Assembly (NCBI GenBank): GCA_910584385.1
Contig: CAJUAK010000001.1
Span: 137,697 to 201,696, forward strand
From: an uncultured Alphaproteobacteria bacterium
GTDB lineage: Bacteria; Pseudomonadota; Alphaproteobacteria; RF32; CAG-239
Reading direction: 5' to 3'
DNA: 64,000 nucleotides
Of this stretch, positions 34,449-43,845 are shown piece after piece. Below the pieces are notes generated by a model. That model saw nothing but the letters and a program-made list of their open reading frames with translations. It was not told the DNA's origin and searched no databases. The stretch's first letter is position 1. The number at the start of each line of letters is the position of its first letter. Both the position numbers and the translations under genes were made by a program.

Positions 34449-35569
34449 AAAACATATTAGTCATTTTAGGGACAAGACCGGAGGCGATTAAGCTGGCTCC
34501 GGTAATTTTGGAACTGCGAAAAAATCCTGAAATTAATGTTTGGGTCTGTAATACCGAACAGCAAAAAGAGCTGTCAAATCAAACGCTTAATTTTTTTGGT
34601 ATTAAAGCGGATTATAATTTGAACGTTATGCGTCCCAACCAAACATTGTCGGGTGTTCAGGCGAGAATACTCGCGGCATTGTCTGAAATTTATGAAAAAT
34701 GTGAAATAGATGCGACAATTGTGCAAGGCGATACGATGACGGTTTTTTGCGGCGCGTTGGTATCTTTTTATAACCATGTTCCCGTATTTCATGTAGAGGC
34801 CGGGTTGCGTTCCTATGATTTGCAAGAGCCTTTTCCGGAGGAGGCGATGCGCCAAATGGCAGCCCGGATTACGGATTTGCATTTTGCACCGACACAGAAG
34901 GCAAAAGATGCACTGCTGAGGGAAAATATTGCTGAAAACCGGGTATTTTTAACAGGAAATACCGTGATAGACGCGTTATCCTGCTTATCATTTCCCGTAA
35001 TGGAAAATGCAGAAAATCTTTTGCGGGAAAAAGGGATAAGATTTGACGATAAATTGGTTTTGGTAACAGTCCACCGCCGGGAAAATCACGGAGAACGTTT
35101 GGATAGCATCTTATCGGCAATAAGCAGCCTCTGCGATGAATTTAATAATCATCAGTTTGTTTTGCCGGTGCATCCTAATCCTAATGTTCATGATAAGGTT
35201 TTTCAAGCCTTGCAGGGCAAAAGAAACGTTATTTTGACTGAGCCTTTAGATTATCCTGAACTTGTGGCGATTATGAAAAACACGAAATTGGTCTTAACGG
35301 ATTCTGGCGGCATTCAGGAAGAGGCGCCGACTTTTGGCAATCCTGTTTTGGTTATGCGCTACGAGACAGAACGTCCGGAAGGCATAGAAGCCGGATTTTC
35401 TAAACTTGTTGGGGCAGATAAAGAGAAAATTTTAAACGAAGCGCGGGCAATCCTTAGCAAAAATAAAAATGATACCCATCTGGATGGAGCTAAAAATCCC
35501 TATGGGGACGGCAAAGCGGCAAAGAAAATTGCAGATGCAATTCAGTTGTGGTGGAGCGTTGATAAATGA
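34445..35569 (+). CDS. wecB: UDP-N-acetylglucosamine 2-epimerase (non-hydrolysing)
   Basis: 374 residues, the usual length. LGTRPEAIKLAPV at the N-terminus, QGDTMTVFCGAL, HVEAGLRSYDLQEPFPEEAMRQ (catalytic acidic residues) and TDSGGIQEEAPTFGNPVLVMR are canonical. It converts UDP-GlcNAc to UDP-ManNAc for enterobacterial-common-antigen-type or capsule glycans. It overlaps both neighbours by 4 bases, so the three genes form an operon. Confidence 0.96.
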   Translation: MKNILVILGTRPEAIKLAPVILELRKNPEINVWVCNTEQQKELSNQTLNFFGIKADYNLNVMRPNQTLSGVQARILAALSEIYEKCEIDATIVQGDTMTVFCGALVSFYNHVPVFHVEAGLRSYDLQEPFPEEAMRQMAARITDLHFAPTQKAKDALLRENIAENRVFLTGNTVIDALSCLSFPVMENAENLLREKGIRFDDKLVLVTVHRRENHGERLDSILSAISSLCDEFNNHQFVLPVHPNPNVHDKVFQALQGKRNVILTEPLDYPELVAIMKNTKLVLTDSGGIQEEAPTFGNPVLVMRYETERPEGIEAGFSKLVGADKEKILNEARAILSKNKNDTHLDGAKNPYGDGKAAKKIADAIQLWWSVDK

Positions 35570-37770
35570 AATTCCGAGAATTTAAATATAAAATTCTTTC
35601 ATATCTTTTGTGGGGAAGCAAAAAGCAATACTATAAATGCAAATGGAAAGCAGTAAAATTAGAACGCAAGCAGAAAAAGAGGGGCGGACTTAGCCAAGAT
35701 AAGATTACGATATTAGTCAATAAGCTAAGAGCAAAGACAAAGGAGACCGGCAAGCCAGTTGTGGTTTATTTTTCTTACTTCGATTATTATTCTCCGCTGC
35801 AGCAGCGCCCGAATCATATGTTTAACTTATTGGCAGATAAAGGTTATCCTTGTTTGTTCTGCTCTACAAAATATTCTGAGCCGAGAGAAAATTTATTTGT
35901 TATTCCCAGTATATCTTTGAAGGATGTTTTAGCATGCGACTTCCCCAGGGTTTTTGATATTCCTTACGGATTTCCGTATCGTGATATTGATGATGTTTTT
36001 CATTATTTGGATAACAATACTTTAGTATTGTATGAACTAATAGATGATTTTGATTTGTTGGGAGATGAAAGTATTGTTCGACAAGCTAAAGAACTTTTTT
36101 CAAAACTGGTACGGCGTGAAAATACTTTTGTATTCACATCGGCAGATAAATTGTACCAGATTGCATTGAGTTTAGGTGCTGTTCCTGAAAAGACAATAAT
36201 GAGCAAAAATGCTGTTAATATTCATGACTTTCAGAAAAAAGATATTAAAACGCCTGAAGTTATGCAAAAAGTTTTACAAAAGGGGAAGCCTGTTATCGGC
36301 TATTATGGTGCCTTGACAGCGACTTGGTTTGACTTTGATTTGTTGCTTGGCGCTGTTGAAAAAAATCCAGATATGGAATTTGTATTAATGGGATGGAAAT
36401 ATCCAGACAAAAATACTAAAAAGACAAATGAATATTTTTCTAAATTAGAAAATTTTGATAATTTTACGTATATTCCACCGGTGCCTTATGCAGATATTCC
36501 CTATTATGCACGTTGTTGGTCTGTGGCAATTATTCCTTTTCAAATTAATGATATAACTTTGGGAACAAGCCCTGTTAAATTATTTGAATATATGGCAATG
36601 GGGTTGCCGATTGTAACGACGCCGATGCCGGAATGCAAACTTTATAAATCTGTATATATTGCAGAAGATATTGCACAATTTAGTCAAAAATTAAAAGAAG
36701 CCGTTGCTGCCAAAGATGATGAAAAATATCAAAAAATTTTACAAAAAGAGGCTTTTGAAAATACTTGGGAAATGCGTGTCAATGATATGATTAACATAAT
36801 AGAAGAGCACTCGAGCAGAGAAAATTTCCGAAGAAAAAATAAAGTTCTGATTGTGTCGGCTAATTTTTCCGGAGGCGGTTTGGAAAAACGTATTAATAAT
36901 ATTGTTAACCGTTTTCATAATGATTATGCGTTTACACTGATTACCAAAACGCCGCCGCAAGACATGAGGGTTTGCCCTTCAAAATTTATTGAACATGTTT
37001 ATAAGTGGGAAGAGCATGAAAAGGCTCTTGCCGGCGTTGACATAATTGATGTTCATCCGTTTGGTGTTGAAAATTTAATTAACGAGTGGCATGTTTTGCC
37101 AGAAGTTAAAAAGATTTATACTTTACATGGTGAGGCTTCTTTGGATGAAAAACTTGGCTTCTTAGAGGCATATGACCGCATATATAGTGTGTCAAAGTTC
37201 TTAATTCCATTGTTGGAAAAGGGTTACCCGCAATTAAGAGGCAAAATTTTGTTATCAAAAAATCGTGATATTATAAAAGATTATAATAATGATAACAATA
37301 TTTTATTTTCAATTACAAATACGAACGTGCAGCAATATATACAGAAAATTATCAATCATATCCCGCCGAAATATACAATCCATATGATTGGGATGTTTCC
37401 GGAAGGTTCATTTGTTAGGCCAACAGGAAAGATAATCTTTCATGGATTTGTAAATATAGATGCTTTGTTTGAAAAATATCATTTTAATATGGCTTTTGCG
37501 CGTGGAGGTTTTGCTTCAATGGATATTATAGCGCGCAATATTCCATGCTTTTGTATTTCAAGCAATATGCATGGATTGTATTTTGAACTTTTATCTAGGA
37601 AAAACTTTTTAGAATTGTCTGATTGCAATTTTGTAACCAGGAAGAAGTTTAAATCGAAAAATATATCTGCAGGCATAAAATTAATTGAAAAAGTGCCGGA
37701 AGACTATCAGTGCCATGATTTGCTAGAGCAATATAACAATATCGAGCTTATGTCAGATATTTATTTTTAA
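35566..37770 (+). CDS. Large two-domain glycosyltransferase
   Basis: 734 residues. The first half (about 55-400) is a GT-B glycosyltransferase with VVVYFSYFDYYSPLQQRPNHM, VIGYYGALTATWFDFDLL and the donor-binding GTSPVKLFEYMAMGLPIVTT. The second half (about 425-734) is another GT-B-like unit starting VLIVSANFSGGGLEKRINN. Such double enzymes build alternating linkages in polysaccharides. The latter half is visibly A/T-rich in comparison with the flanking housekeeping genes, suggesting acquisition. No membrane helices. Confidence 0.8.
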   Translation: MKFREFKYKILSYLLWGSKKQYYKCKWKAVKLERKQKKRGGLSQDKITILVNKLRAKTKETGKPVVVYFSYFDYYSPLQQRPNHMFNLLADKGYPCLFCSTKYSEPRENLFVIPSISLKDVLACDFPRVFDIPYGFPYRDIDDVFHYLDNNTLVLYELIDDFDLLGDESIVRQAKELFSKLVRRENTFVFTSADKLYQIALSLGAVPEKTIMSKNAVNIHDFQKKDIKTPEVMQKVLQKGKPVIGYYGALTATWFDFDLLLGAVEKNPDMEFVLMGWKYPDKNTKKTNEYFSKLENFDNFTYIPPVPYADIPYYARCWSVAIIPFQINDITLGTSPVKLFEYMAMGLPIVTTPMPECKLYKSVYIAEDIAQFSQKLKEAVAAKDDEKYQKILQKEAFENTWEMRVNDMINIIEEHSSRENFRRKNKVLIVSANFSGGGLEKRINNIVNRFHNDYAFTLITKTPPQDMRVCPSKFIEHVYKWEEHEKALAGVDIIDVHPFGVENLINEWHVLPEVKKIYTLHGEASLDEKLGFLEAYDRIYSVSKFLIPLLEKGYPQLRGKILLSKNRDIIKDYNNDNNILFSITNTNVQQYIQKIINHIPPKYTIHMIGMFPEGSFVRPTGKIIFHGFVNIDALFEKYHFNMAFARGGFASMDIIARNIPCFCISSNMHGLYFELLSRKNFLELSDCNFVTRKKFKSKNISAGIKLIEKVPEDYQCHDLLEQYNNIELMSDIYF

Positions 37771-37783
37771 GCTTTGCTTTTTT

Positions 37784-37844
37784 CGCAGTGATTTTTATCA
37801 CTGCGTTTTTTATGCCATCCGGATGGGCCGGGTGGCTTTTTTTA
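37784..37844 (+). terminator. Two consecutive intrinsic terminators before the tail-fibre gene
   Basis: CGCAGTGAT, loop TTTT, ATCACTGCG, then six T; and GCCATCCGG, loop ATGGG, CCGGGTGGC, then seven T. The second ends 18 bases before the next ATG. Confidence 0.85.
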
Positions 37845-37861
37845 TTTTAAAGGAGAAAAAT

Positions 37862-39487
37862 ATGGCCAAAACAAGCCTGACAATCCCCTATAAATTTGCG
37901 GGGGAAACAAAAGCTGTTGCCAATGAGGTCAATGCCAATTTTGAAGCTGTTGAGATTTTTTCCAACGGCGTGAATGCGGAACTGGCTGATTTGCGGCAGG
38001 CATTGACTGAACTGCATCGGAAACCCACAAGGGAGATGTTTGATGTCTATTTTAACTTCAGCGGAATTGCTCCGGTTGGCGCTTATCCGCTTTGGACGGG
38101 GGAAACAATTACCAATTGCCGGACAATCTATCCGGATTTTTGGAAAGAAGCTTTGCGTTTGAAGCGGAATAATGCCATCCGTACCGGGACATCCGAAGAA
38201 TATGAGAAAGATATTGAAGAATATGGCGAAACCGGTATGTTTGTTATTGACGAGCTTAACGGGCATCTCCGCCTTCCGAAAATATTGCATTTTATTTCTT
38301 CAATCAGCGAATTGGCTGAAAAGGGCAAAGCCTGCAAAGATGCACAACAGCGCGTCCACGGCAATTTCTGGACAATGAACTGGCAGGAAAATTATGCAAA
38401 TTCTGCGGATGGGGATTTTCAAATCGCCGATCAATATGGTGCTTCTATCCGTACGGGCGATGGCGGAAGATGGCTGGGCAAGAAGGTTAGCCTGGATAGC
38501 AACCGGAGCTGCCGCAACGGCGCTTATGTTCAGCCGCGCCATGTCAAATTATGCCTTTATCTGCAGGTGGCAAATAATGTGGCGGATATTTCCATGATGG
38601 ATACAAATGTGATTGCCGAGCAGCTTGCCCAAGCCCTGGCTGAATTAGAGGCGCTTTATTCGCGCAGCTTAACAACGCTGGAAACGCGGGAAAATGAAAT
38701 TAATTCCAACTTGATTGCCACAACATCGACTTTTAATGAAAATGCCGAAGAAAAAATGGCGGAAATGTCTGAATTGTCCGATGCCCTGGAAGCACGTGCC
38801 GGACAAATTGAGACTTTGGCACTGGAAGCAAAGGCGGCTTCTGATGAAGCGAGATTAAACGCAGGCGCTTCGGAAGAAGCTTCAAATGCGGCGCAAAGCA
38901 GTGCTGCTGTTGCTAAAAATTCAGAAAATGCCGCTTTTGAAAACGTTGGCAAAGCAGAAGTTTTTGCGGCAGCTGCGGAGGATCATAAAAACCAGGCGCA
39001 GCAATATGCAGAAGATGCCGCGCGTTATGCGGATTTGAATAAAGGCGTATGCATTTATTCCGAAGAGATGTCCTACGCAAAAGGAGATTGGGTTAAAGGG
39101 GCTGTTGATGGCGGCGAATACTGGCTCTATGAATCTGTGATTTCTGATAACCTGGGCAATGCGTTGGATAATGAAGAGGCTTGGAAAAAGGTGGACAGGG
39201 GGCTGATGAGCATTTGCCCGTCTGGAAGAAATGAAATATTGAAGCTCGGTGCCAGCGGCAGCATTTATACGGCTCCCGGAGACGGATGGTTTTTTCTGGA
39301 ACAAGGAACGGTCAGCGGCAACCGCTATGGGCGCCTGTTTAATGAACAGAAGTGTTATGCGGTTAACGGAATAACTATCGGCGGGCTGGTGAATTATGCG
39401 CTTATGCTTCCGGTTGCAAAAGGCGAAAAGGTCATGGTTACTTACAATGCCGATGGCGGTGCGACTTTTGTTTTTCATTATATTTAG
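37862..39487 (+). CDS. Phage tail-fibre-like protein outside the main prophage
   Basis: 541 residues from ATG 37862 (AGGAG upstream). The N-terminal AKTSLTIPYKFAGETKAVANEVNANFEAVE and middle VGAYPLWTGETI...YPDFWKEAL, YGETGMFVIDELNGHLRLPKIL belong to phage tail-fibre/collar-type proteins. It is followed by a coiled-coil/Ala-rich stalk (DALEARAGQIETLALEAKAASDEARLNAGASEEASNAAQ) and a small beta-rich tip. No head or tail genes adjoin it. Either a separated part of the prophage or the remnant of another phage. Confidence 0.78.
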   Translation: MAKTSLTIPYKFAGETKAVANEVNANFEAVEIFSNGVNAELADLRQALTELHRKPTREMFDVYFNFSGIAPVGAYPLWTGETITNCRTIYPDFWKEALRLKRNNAIRTGTSEEYEKDIEEYGETGMFVIDELNGHLRLPKILHFISSISELAEKGKACKDAQQRVHGNFWTMNWQENYANSADGDFQIADQYGASIRTGDGGRWLGKKVSLDSNRSCRNGAYVQPRHVKLCLYLQVANNVADISMMDTNVIAEQLAQALAELEALYSRSLTTLETRENEINSNLIATTSTFNENAEEKMAEMSELSDALEARAGQIETLALEAKAASDEARLNAGASEEASNAAQSSAAVAKNSENAAFENVGKAEVFAAAAEDHKNQAQQYAEDAARYADLNKGVCIYSEEMSYAKGDWVKGAVDGGEYWLYESVISDNLGNALDNEEAWKKVDRGLMSICPSGRNEILKLGASGSIYTAPGDGWFFLEQGTVSGNRYGRLFNEQKCYAVNGITIGGLVNYALMLPVAKGEKVMVTYNADGGATFVFHYI

Positions 39488-39498
39488 GAGGAAATTTT

Positions 39499-39663
39499 AT
39501 GTTTTTAGGTTATCAAAGGGGAAAAATCGTTTTTACGGCGCCCAGCCGGGCAGATTTGGAAAAACTCCCTTGTGTGGAATTGGACAGGATTGAGGAGACG
39601 CAGGAAGAATATGTTTTGAAAGATGGCGTCTATGTTATAAAAGGTGAGGCCTCGGAGAGTTAG
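39499..39663 (+). CDS. Small companion of the tail fibre
   Basis: 54 residues (starts MFLGYQRGKIVFTAPSRADL, ends KDGVYVIKGEASES), AGGAGG before the ATG. It follows the fibre by 11 bases. Composition suggests a small beta protein. Possibly a fibre tip or assembly factor; no family recognised. Below the usual size cut-off for gene callers. Confidence 0.65.
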   Translation: MFLGYQRGKIVFTAPSRADLEKLPCVELDRIEETQEEYVLKDGVYVIKGEASES

Positions 39664-39691
39664 AAAAAAGGCGCCGCTGCGGCGGCGCCTT
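39664..39691. terminator. Convergent terminator between phage-like genes and marC
   Basis: AAGGCGCCGC, loop TGCG, GCGGCGCCTT. On the minus strand it is followed by six T, ending the marC transcript; on the plus strand the T-run is weak. Confidence 0.82.
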
Positions 39692-39696
39692 CTGAT

Positions 39697-40305
39697 TTAT
39701 CCGGCAGTTACGGAAATTGTTTTAAGCAAAACATCAAGATTTGTTAAAAACAATTTGATAGAAATTGCCAATAAAATAATGCCGAAAAATTTCTTAAGGG
39801 CATAGATTGTTGCCGCGCCGAGCGCTTGTTCGATTTTTCGGGTCATTTTCAAGACGAAGTAAACAAATATCATGTTGAAAATGATTGCGGCAAAGATGTT
39901 GATGCTGGCGAATTGGGCCCGAATGGTTAACATAGTCGTTAAAGCGCCGGCACCTGCAATCAAGGGGAAAACCAGCGGAACGAGCGTGGCGTCGTTTTGG
40001 GTTTCCGCCTCTTCCTGAATGATGGAGATGTCAAAAATCATTTCCAGAGCCATGATGAAAATAATTAAAGAACCGGCAATGGCGAATGAAGAAATGTCAA
40101 GATTGAATAATCTTAAAAAGCCTTCGCCAACATAGAAAAACGCAAAAAAGATGAGTGCCGAATATATTGTGGCACGGGATGCGCTTATTTTCTTCCCTTT
40201 CTTTTTCAGATTTAGGATGATTGGGATTGAGCCGGTAATGTCAATAACGGCAAATAAGATAACGAAAGCGCTGATGAACTGTTGCCAATTGAATCCTTCT
40301 AACAT
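39697..40305 (-). CDS. MarC family (UPF0056) inner-membrane protein
   Basis: 202 residues with about six membrane helices: WQQFISAFVILFAVIDITGSIPIIL, SALIFFAFFYVGEGFLRLF, FAIAGSLIIFIMALEMIF, then VPLVFPLIAGAGALTTML and two C-terminal helices. The DITGSIPIIL and FPLIAGAGALTTML motifs are diagnostic of MarC. Function unresolved; earlier links to multiple-antibiotic resistance in E. coli were not upheld. Confidence 0.9.
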   Translation of the reverse strand: MLEGFNWQQFISAFVILFAVIDITGSIPIILNLKKKGKKISASRATIYSALIFFAFFYVGEGFLRLFNLDISSFAIAGSLIIFIMALEMIFDISIIQEEAETQNDATLVPLVFPLIAGAGALTTMLTIRAQFASINIFAAIIFNMIFVYFVLKMTRKIEQALGAATIYALKKFFGIILLAISIKLFLTNLDVLLKTISVTAG

Positions 40306-40378
40306 TTTTTTATCCTCTTACATAAACAAAACGTTGCTGTCTTAACACACAGATTGCAAGAGTCAACAGTAAAAATTT

Positions 40379-40444
40379 TTATACCATCATAAACAAGCTT
40401 ATCAGCGCTGCGCCTGCGATGGTTCCGAAAATTACACTAACCAT
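40379..40444 (-). CDS. Putative 21-residue membrane peptide
   Basis: ATG GTT AGT ... GTA TAA encodes MVSVIFGTIAGAALISLFMMV, one hydrophobic helix. AAGAGG six bases before the ATG (minus strand) is a good ribosome site. It lies in the 197-base gap between uvrD and marC. Only ribosome-site plus hydrophobicity supports it. Confidence 0.35.
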   Translation of the reverse strand: MVSVIFGTIAGAALISLFMMV

Positions 40445-40502
40445 TTTGACCTCTTATTTTGAAATTAATAACCAATATTAAAATAAGAGGCGGATTAAAA
40501 AT

Positions 40503-42800
40503 TTAAACCCGGGTTAAGTATGAGGCGTAAACCTTTTTTAATCCGGCGCGTTCAAACAAGACTTCAGCCTTGTCATCTTCCATTTTTAAGATTTTTCCAT
40601 ATCCGAAACTTTGGTGATAGACTTTTAATCCTATTACATTTCCGCTATAACGGCGATCATCATCAAAACTGGTATCAGGGCGATTGCTACGGTTCCCATA
40701 GTAATTGTTTCCTTTGCTTTTCCATTTATTATACTCGGATCTGTTTCTATTATACATATTATTTTGATAATTGCCAGAGAAATTATTTGAAGCAAAGTAT
40801 GTATTATTGCAAATTTCAATATTTTGCGGCGGCAGTTCATTAATGAAGCGGGACGGCAGGTTGTTTTGCCATTGTCCGTACACGCGCCGGTTTGAAGCCA
40901 TGAGAATGTATAATTTTTTGCGGGCGCGGGTTATGGCAACATAAGCCAAACGCCGCTCTTCCTCTAAGGATTCCGATCCGCCTTCGTCTAAGGCACGCTG
41001 GTGCGGGAATAAGCCTTCTTCCCATCCGGGCAGGAAAACAATGTCAAATTCCAATCCTTTAGCGGAATGGAGCGTGATGAGCATAACTTGGTTTTGGCTG
41101 ATTTCGCTGTCATTATCCATAACCAGCGAGACATGTTCCATAAATTCATAAAGCGACGGGTATTTTTCCGTATCGCCCATGACGTTGATGAGCTCTTTTA
41201 AGTTTTCAACCCGCCCTGGCGCTTCGGCTGATTTATCGGCTTTCAGCATTTCAAAATAGCCGGAATCGGTTAAAATATTTTCTGCGAGTTCTCCGGGAGG
41301 CAGAGCCTGCATCTGACGGCGCCATTCTTCAAAGTTTCCCATTAATTCGCTCAGCGCGTTTTTGGCTTTGCCGCTGATGGTTCCTTCGCTTAACATTTTA
41401 TTTATTGCATCATAGAGGGATATATGGTGGCATCTTGCTTCGTTTTGAAATTTTTCTATTGATTTTGCGCCAATTCCCCTTGCCGGCTTGTTGATAATCC
41501 TTTCCAGGGCTAAATCGTCGTAGGGCTGCATAACCACGCGGAAGTAAGCCAATGCGTCGCGGATTTCGGCACGTTCGTAAAATTTTAAGCCGCCGATAAC
41601 TTTATATGGAATGGCTTCTGAAATGAATTTTTCTTCAAACTCGCGGGTCTGCGCGGCAGTGCGCACTAAAACGGCCATGTTTGAATAGTCTTCTCCACTG
41701 CGGCGGCAGTTTTCAATTTCATCAGCCACATATTTTGCTTCTTCTTCGCCGTTATATGTGCTTATGACTTTTATTTTGTCGTTGTCGCAGGCAAGGGCGG
41801 GGGAGTTTTCGGCAACTTTTAAAGTTTTGCCGAGGCGTCCCGTATTATGGCTGATAAGCGCGGAAGCTGCACATAATATATTAGCCGTTGAACGGTAGTT
41901 TCTTTCCAGGCGGATAATTTTGGCATCGGTGAAATCTTTGTTAAAACGGAGGATGTTTTCGATTTCAGCGCCCCGCCAGGAGTAAATGGATTGGTCGTCA
42001 TCGCCCACGCAGCATAAGTTGCGGTATTTTTGGCTTAAAAGGCGGATGAGCAGATATTGGCTGACATTTGTGTCTTGATACTCATCTACCATGATGTATT
42101 GAAAACGGGATTGGTATTTTTCAAGGACATCCGGATTGGAAAGCAAAATATTCAGGCTGTAAAGGATGATGTCTCCAAAGTCGACACAGTTCAGTTCCAA
42201 AAGGCGCGCCTGATATTTTTTATAAATTGCGGTAATGGTGTTTTCTTTAAAAGATTCATCTATCTTGTCGACGGTTAACCCTTTGTCTTTCCAGCGGCTT
42301 ATTTTTTCCAGGACAGCCTGCGGCGGGTATTTTTTGTCATCGATGCCTTCGGATTCTTCAATTTGTTTGATGAGGCGCTTTTGGTCGTCTTCTCCGAGAA
42401 TTGTGAAATTTGATTTCAGTCCTATCAACTCAGCGTGGCTGCGCAGGATTTTGACGCAAATGCTGTGAAAAGTTCCGAGCCAGACGGAATTTGCCACTTC
42501 GCCGATTAACCCTTCAACCCTTTCTTTCATTTCTCTGGCAGCGCGGTTGGTGAAAGTTACGACCAAACAATTCCACGGATTGGCTTTATGGTTTGCCAAA
42601 ATATAAGCGAGGCGTGTGGTCAGCACTTTAGTCTTTCCCGTTCCCGCGCCGGAGAGAACCAGAATCGGTCCTTCTGTTTCTGTAACAGCGGTTTTTTGTT
42701 CAGGATTCAACATTTCCAGCCAGTTAAATGCGGGTGTGAGCCGGGATGCGTTGTCATAGGTTTGCGGCATTTCATCCGCCATTAATTCAAAGTCTTCCAT
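40503..42800 (-). CDS. uvrD: ATP-dependent DNA helicase UvrD/PcrA
   Basis: 765 residues, superfamily-1A 3'-5' helicase for mismatch and excision repair. Motif I SGAGTGKTK, TFTNRAAREMKERV, motif II VDEYQDTN, motif III VGDDDQSIYSWRGA, LERNYRST (motif IV), VMLITLHSAKGLEFDIVFL (motif V) and YVAITRARKKLYIL (motif VI) are all present. The C-terminus has an Asn/Tyr-rich linker (NNFSGNYQNNMYNRNRSEYNKW) before a Tudor-like end (VIGLKVYHQSFGYGKILKMEDDKAEVLF), as in PcrA. ATG 42800 is used; a second in-frame ATG seven residues on is possible. Confidence 0.95.
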   Translation of the reverse strand: MEDFELMADEMPQTYDNASRLTPAFNWLEMLNPEQKTAVTETEGPILVLSGAGTGKTKVLTTRLAYILANHKANPWNCLVVTFTNRAAREMKERVEGLIGEVANSVWLGTFHSICVKILRSHAELIGLKSNFTILGEDDQKRLIKQIEESEGIDDKKYPPQAVLEKISRWKDKGLTVDKIDESFKENTITAIYKKYQARLLELNCVDFGDIILYSLNILLSNPDVLEKYQSRFQYIMVDEYQDTNVSQYLLIRLLSQKYRNLCCVGDDDQSIYSWRGAEIENILRFNKDFTDAKIIRLERNYRSTANILCAASALISHNTGRLGKTLKVAENSPALACDNDKIKVISTYNGEEEAKYVADEIENCRRSGEDYSNMAVLVRTAAQTREFEEKFISEAIPYKVIGGLKFYERAEIRDALAYFRVVMQPYDDLALERIINKPARGIGAKSIEKFQNEARCHHISLYDAINKMLSEGTISGKAKNALSELMGNFEEWRRQMQALPPGELAENILTDSGYFEMLKADKSAEAPGRVENLKELINVMGDTEKYPSLYEFMEHVSLVMDNDSEISQNQVMLITLHSAKGLEFDIVFLPGWEEGLFPHQRALDEGGSESLEEERRLAYVAITRARKKLYILMASNRRVYGQWQNNLPSRFINELPPQNIEICNNTYFASNNFSGNYQNNMYNRNRSEYNKWKSKGNNYYGNRSNRPDTSFDDDRRYSGNVIGLKVYHQSFGYGKILKMEDDKAEVLFERAGLKKVYASYLTRV

Positions 42801-42847
42801 CTTGTTTAGTCTTTTGGGTTAATGCTTGTATTTTTTTTGAATAGCAC

Positions 42848-42859
42848 ATATATATATAT
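42848..42859. repeat. (AT)6 dinucleotide tract upstream of the TPR gene
   Basis: Twelve bases of alternating A/T, continuing into TATTATTATT, about 35 bases before the TPR start codon, in the expected promoter position. Unit number could affect promoter spacing. Confidence 0.7.
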
Positions 42860-42892
42860 TATTATTAAGAGAAAGAAAAGGAGTTTTTTAAG

Positions 42893-43834
42893 ATGCCGCG
42901 GACAAGTCAAGGAAAATACGTTACACGTTCAGCAAGCGTTTTTCAAGAAGGGGATGAGGCCTGGAAAAACGGACTTTATAACCAGGCAAAAGAAAAATAT
43001 ATAGAATCTGCGAAATTGTATCATGACGACAAGGATGAAGAAGGCGAGGCTTTTGCACTTGTCCGCCTTGGCGAGCTGCAATTAAGCCTGGATGAATATG
43101 AAGATGCGGAAAAATCGTTAAAAGCTGCATCTGAATTAGTCAAACATCTGGATTTTGCGCAAAACACATATGGCGAAGCGCTTATCCGCCTGGCCAGGGT
43201 TGAGATTGCAAGAGATGAAAATGACCGGGCATTGCGTTATTTGAATCAGGCAAAAGAAGTTTTAGAACATATTGGCAACAGGGACCTCTTGGGCGATGCC
43301 TGCGATCAAGAGGCATATGTTTATCTGAACAAGTGCCAGCCGGAAAAGGCTCTGGCTTCTTATCGAAAAGCCGCCGAATATTACCATATGGAAGGCGTAA
43401 CCTTGAAAGAGGCTTCCGTTTTGCGTGCCATTGCCCGTTTGGAGATGAAAAATAAAAATTATGATTTAGCGCATGATTTGCTGGAAGAATGCCGAAACCT
43501 CTACCGGGAAAACGGCGATTTGCTTGGCGAGGCAAGCGCTTTGTCGGCGATTGGCTGCCTGCGTTATATTATCCGGGATATCGGCAATGCCCGCAAGGCG
43601 TTAATGAAGTCGGTTTACCTTTATGGCAAAGCCGTGCACCATTATGCAGAAGCCGAAGCTTTGCTTTACTTGGCAAGGGTGGAAGCCTTTAACCAGGAAC
43701 AAGGCGATTTTGAACGTGCTAAAACGCATTACCGCCGTTCCGCCGAATTATTTAGCTTTTTGGAAAATGATACCATGAAACATGCTGTTGAGGAAGAATA
43801 TCATAATTTCCTTAACCGTATTAATGCCGCATAG
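42893..43834 (+). CDS. TPR-repeat protein, first gene of a MoxR/DUF58 cluster
   Basis: 313 residues, entirely TPR-like helix pairs of about 36-40 residues (AWKNGLYNQAKEKYIESAKLYHDDKDEEGEA; ALASYRKAAEYYHMEGVTLKEASVL; and similar up to the C-terminus), closer to the longer LGN/kinesin-light-chain type. No signal peptide or membrane helix, so cytoplasmic scaffold. Start ATG 42893 with AAAAGGAG upstream. It lies 11 bases before the MoxR gene and is presumably an adaptor in this system. Confidence 0.82.
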   Translation: MPRTSQGKYVTRSASVFQEGDEAWKNGLYNQAKEKYIESAKLYHDDKDEEGEAFALVRLGELQLSLDEYEDAEKSLKAASELVKHLDFAQNTYGEALIRLARVEIARDENDRALRYLNQAKEVLEHIGNRDLLGDACDQEAYVYLNKCQPEKALASYRKAAEYYHMEGVTLKEASVLRAIARLEMKNKNYDLAHDLLEECRNLYRENGDLLGEASALSAIGCLRYIIRDIGNARKALMKSVYLYGKAVHHYAEAEALLYLARVEAFNQEQGDFERAKTHYRRSAELFSFLENDTMKHAVEEEYHNFLNRINAA

Positions 43835-43845
43835 AAGGAAGGAAT

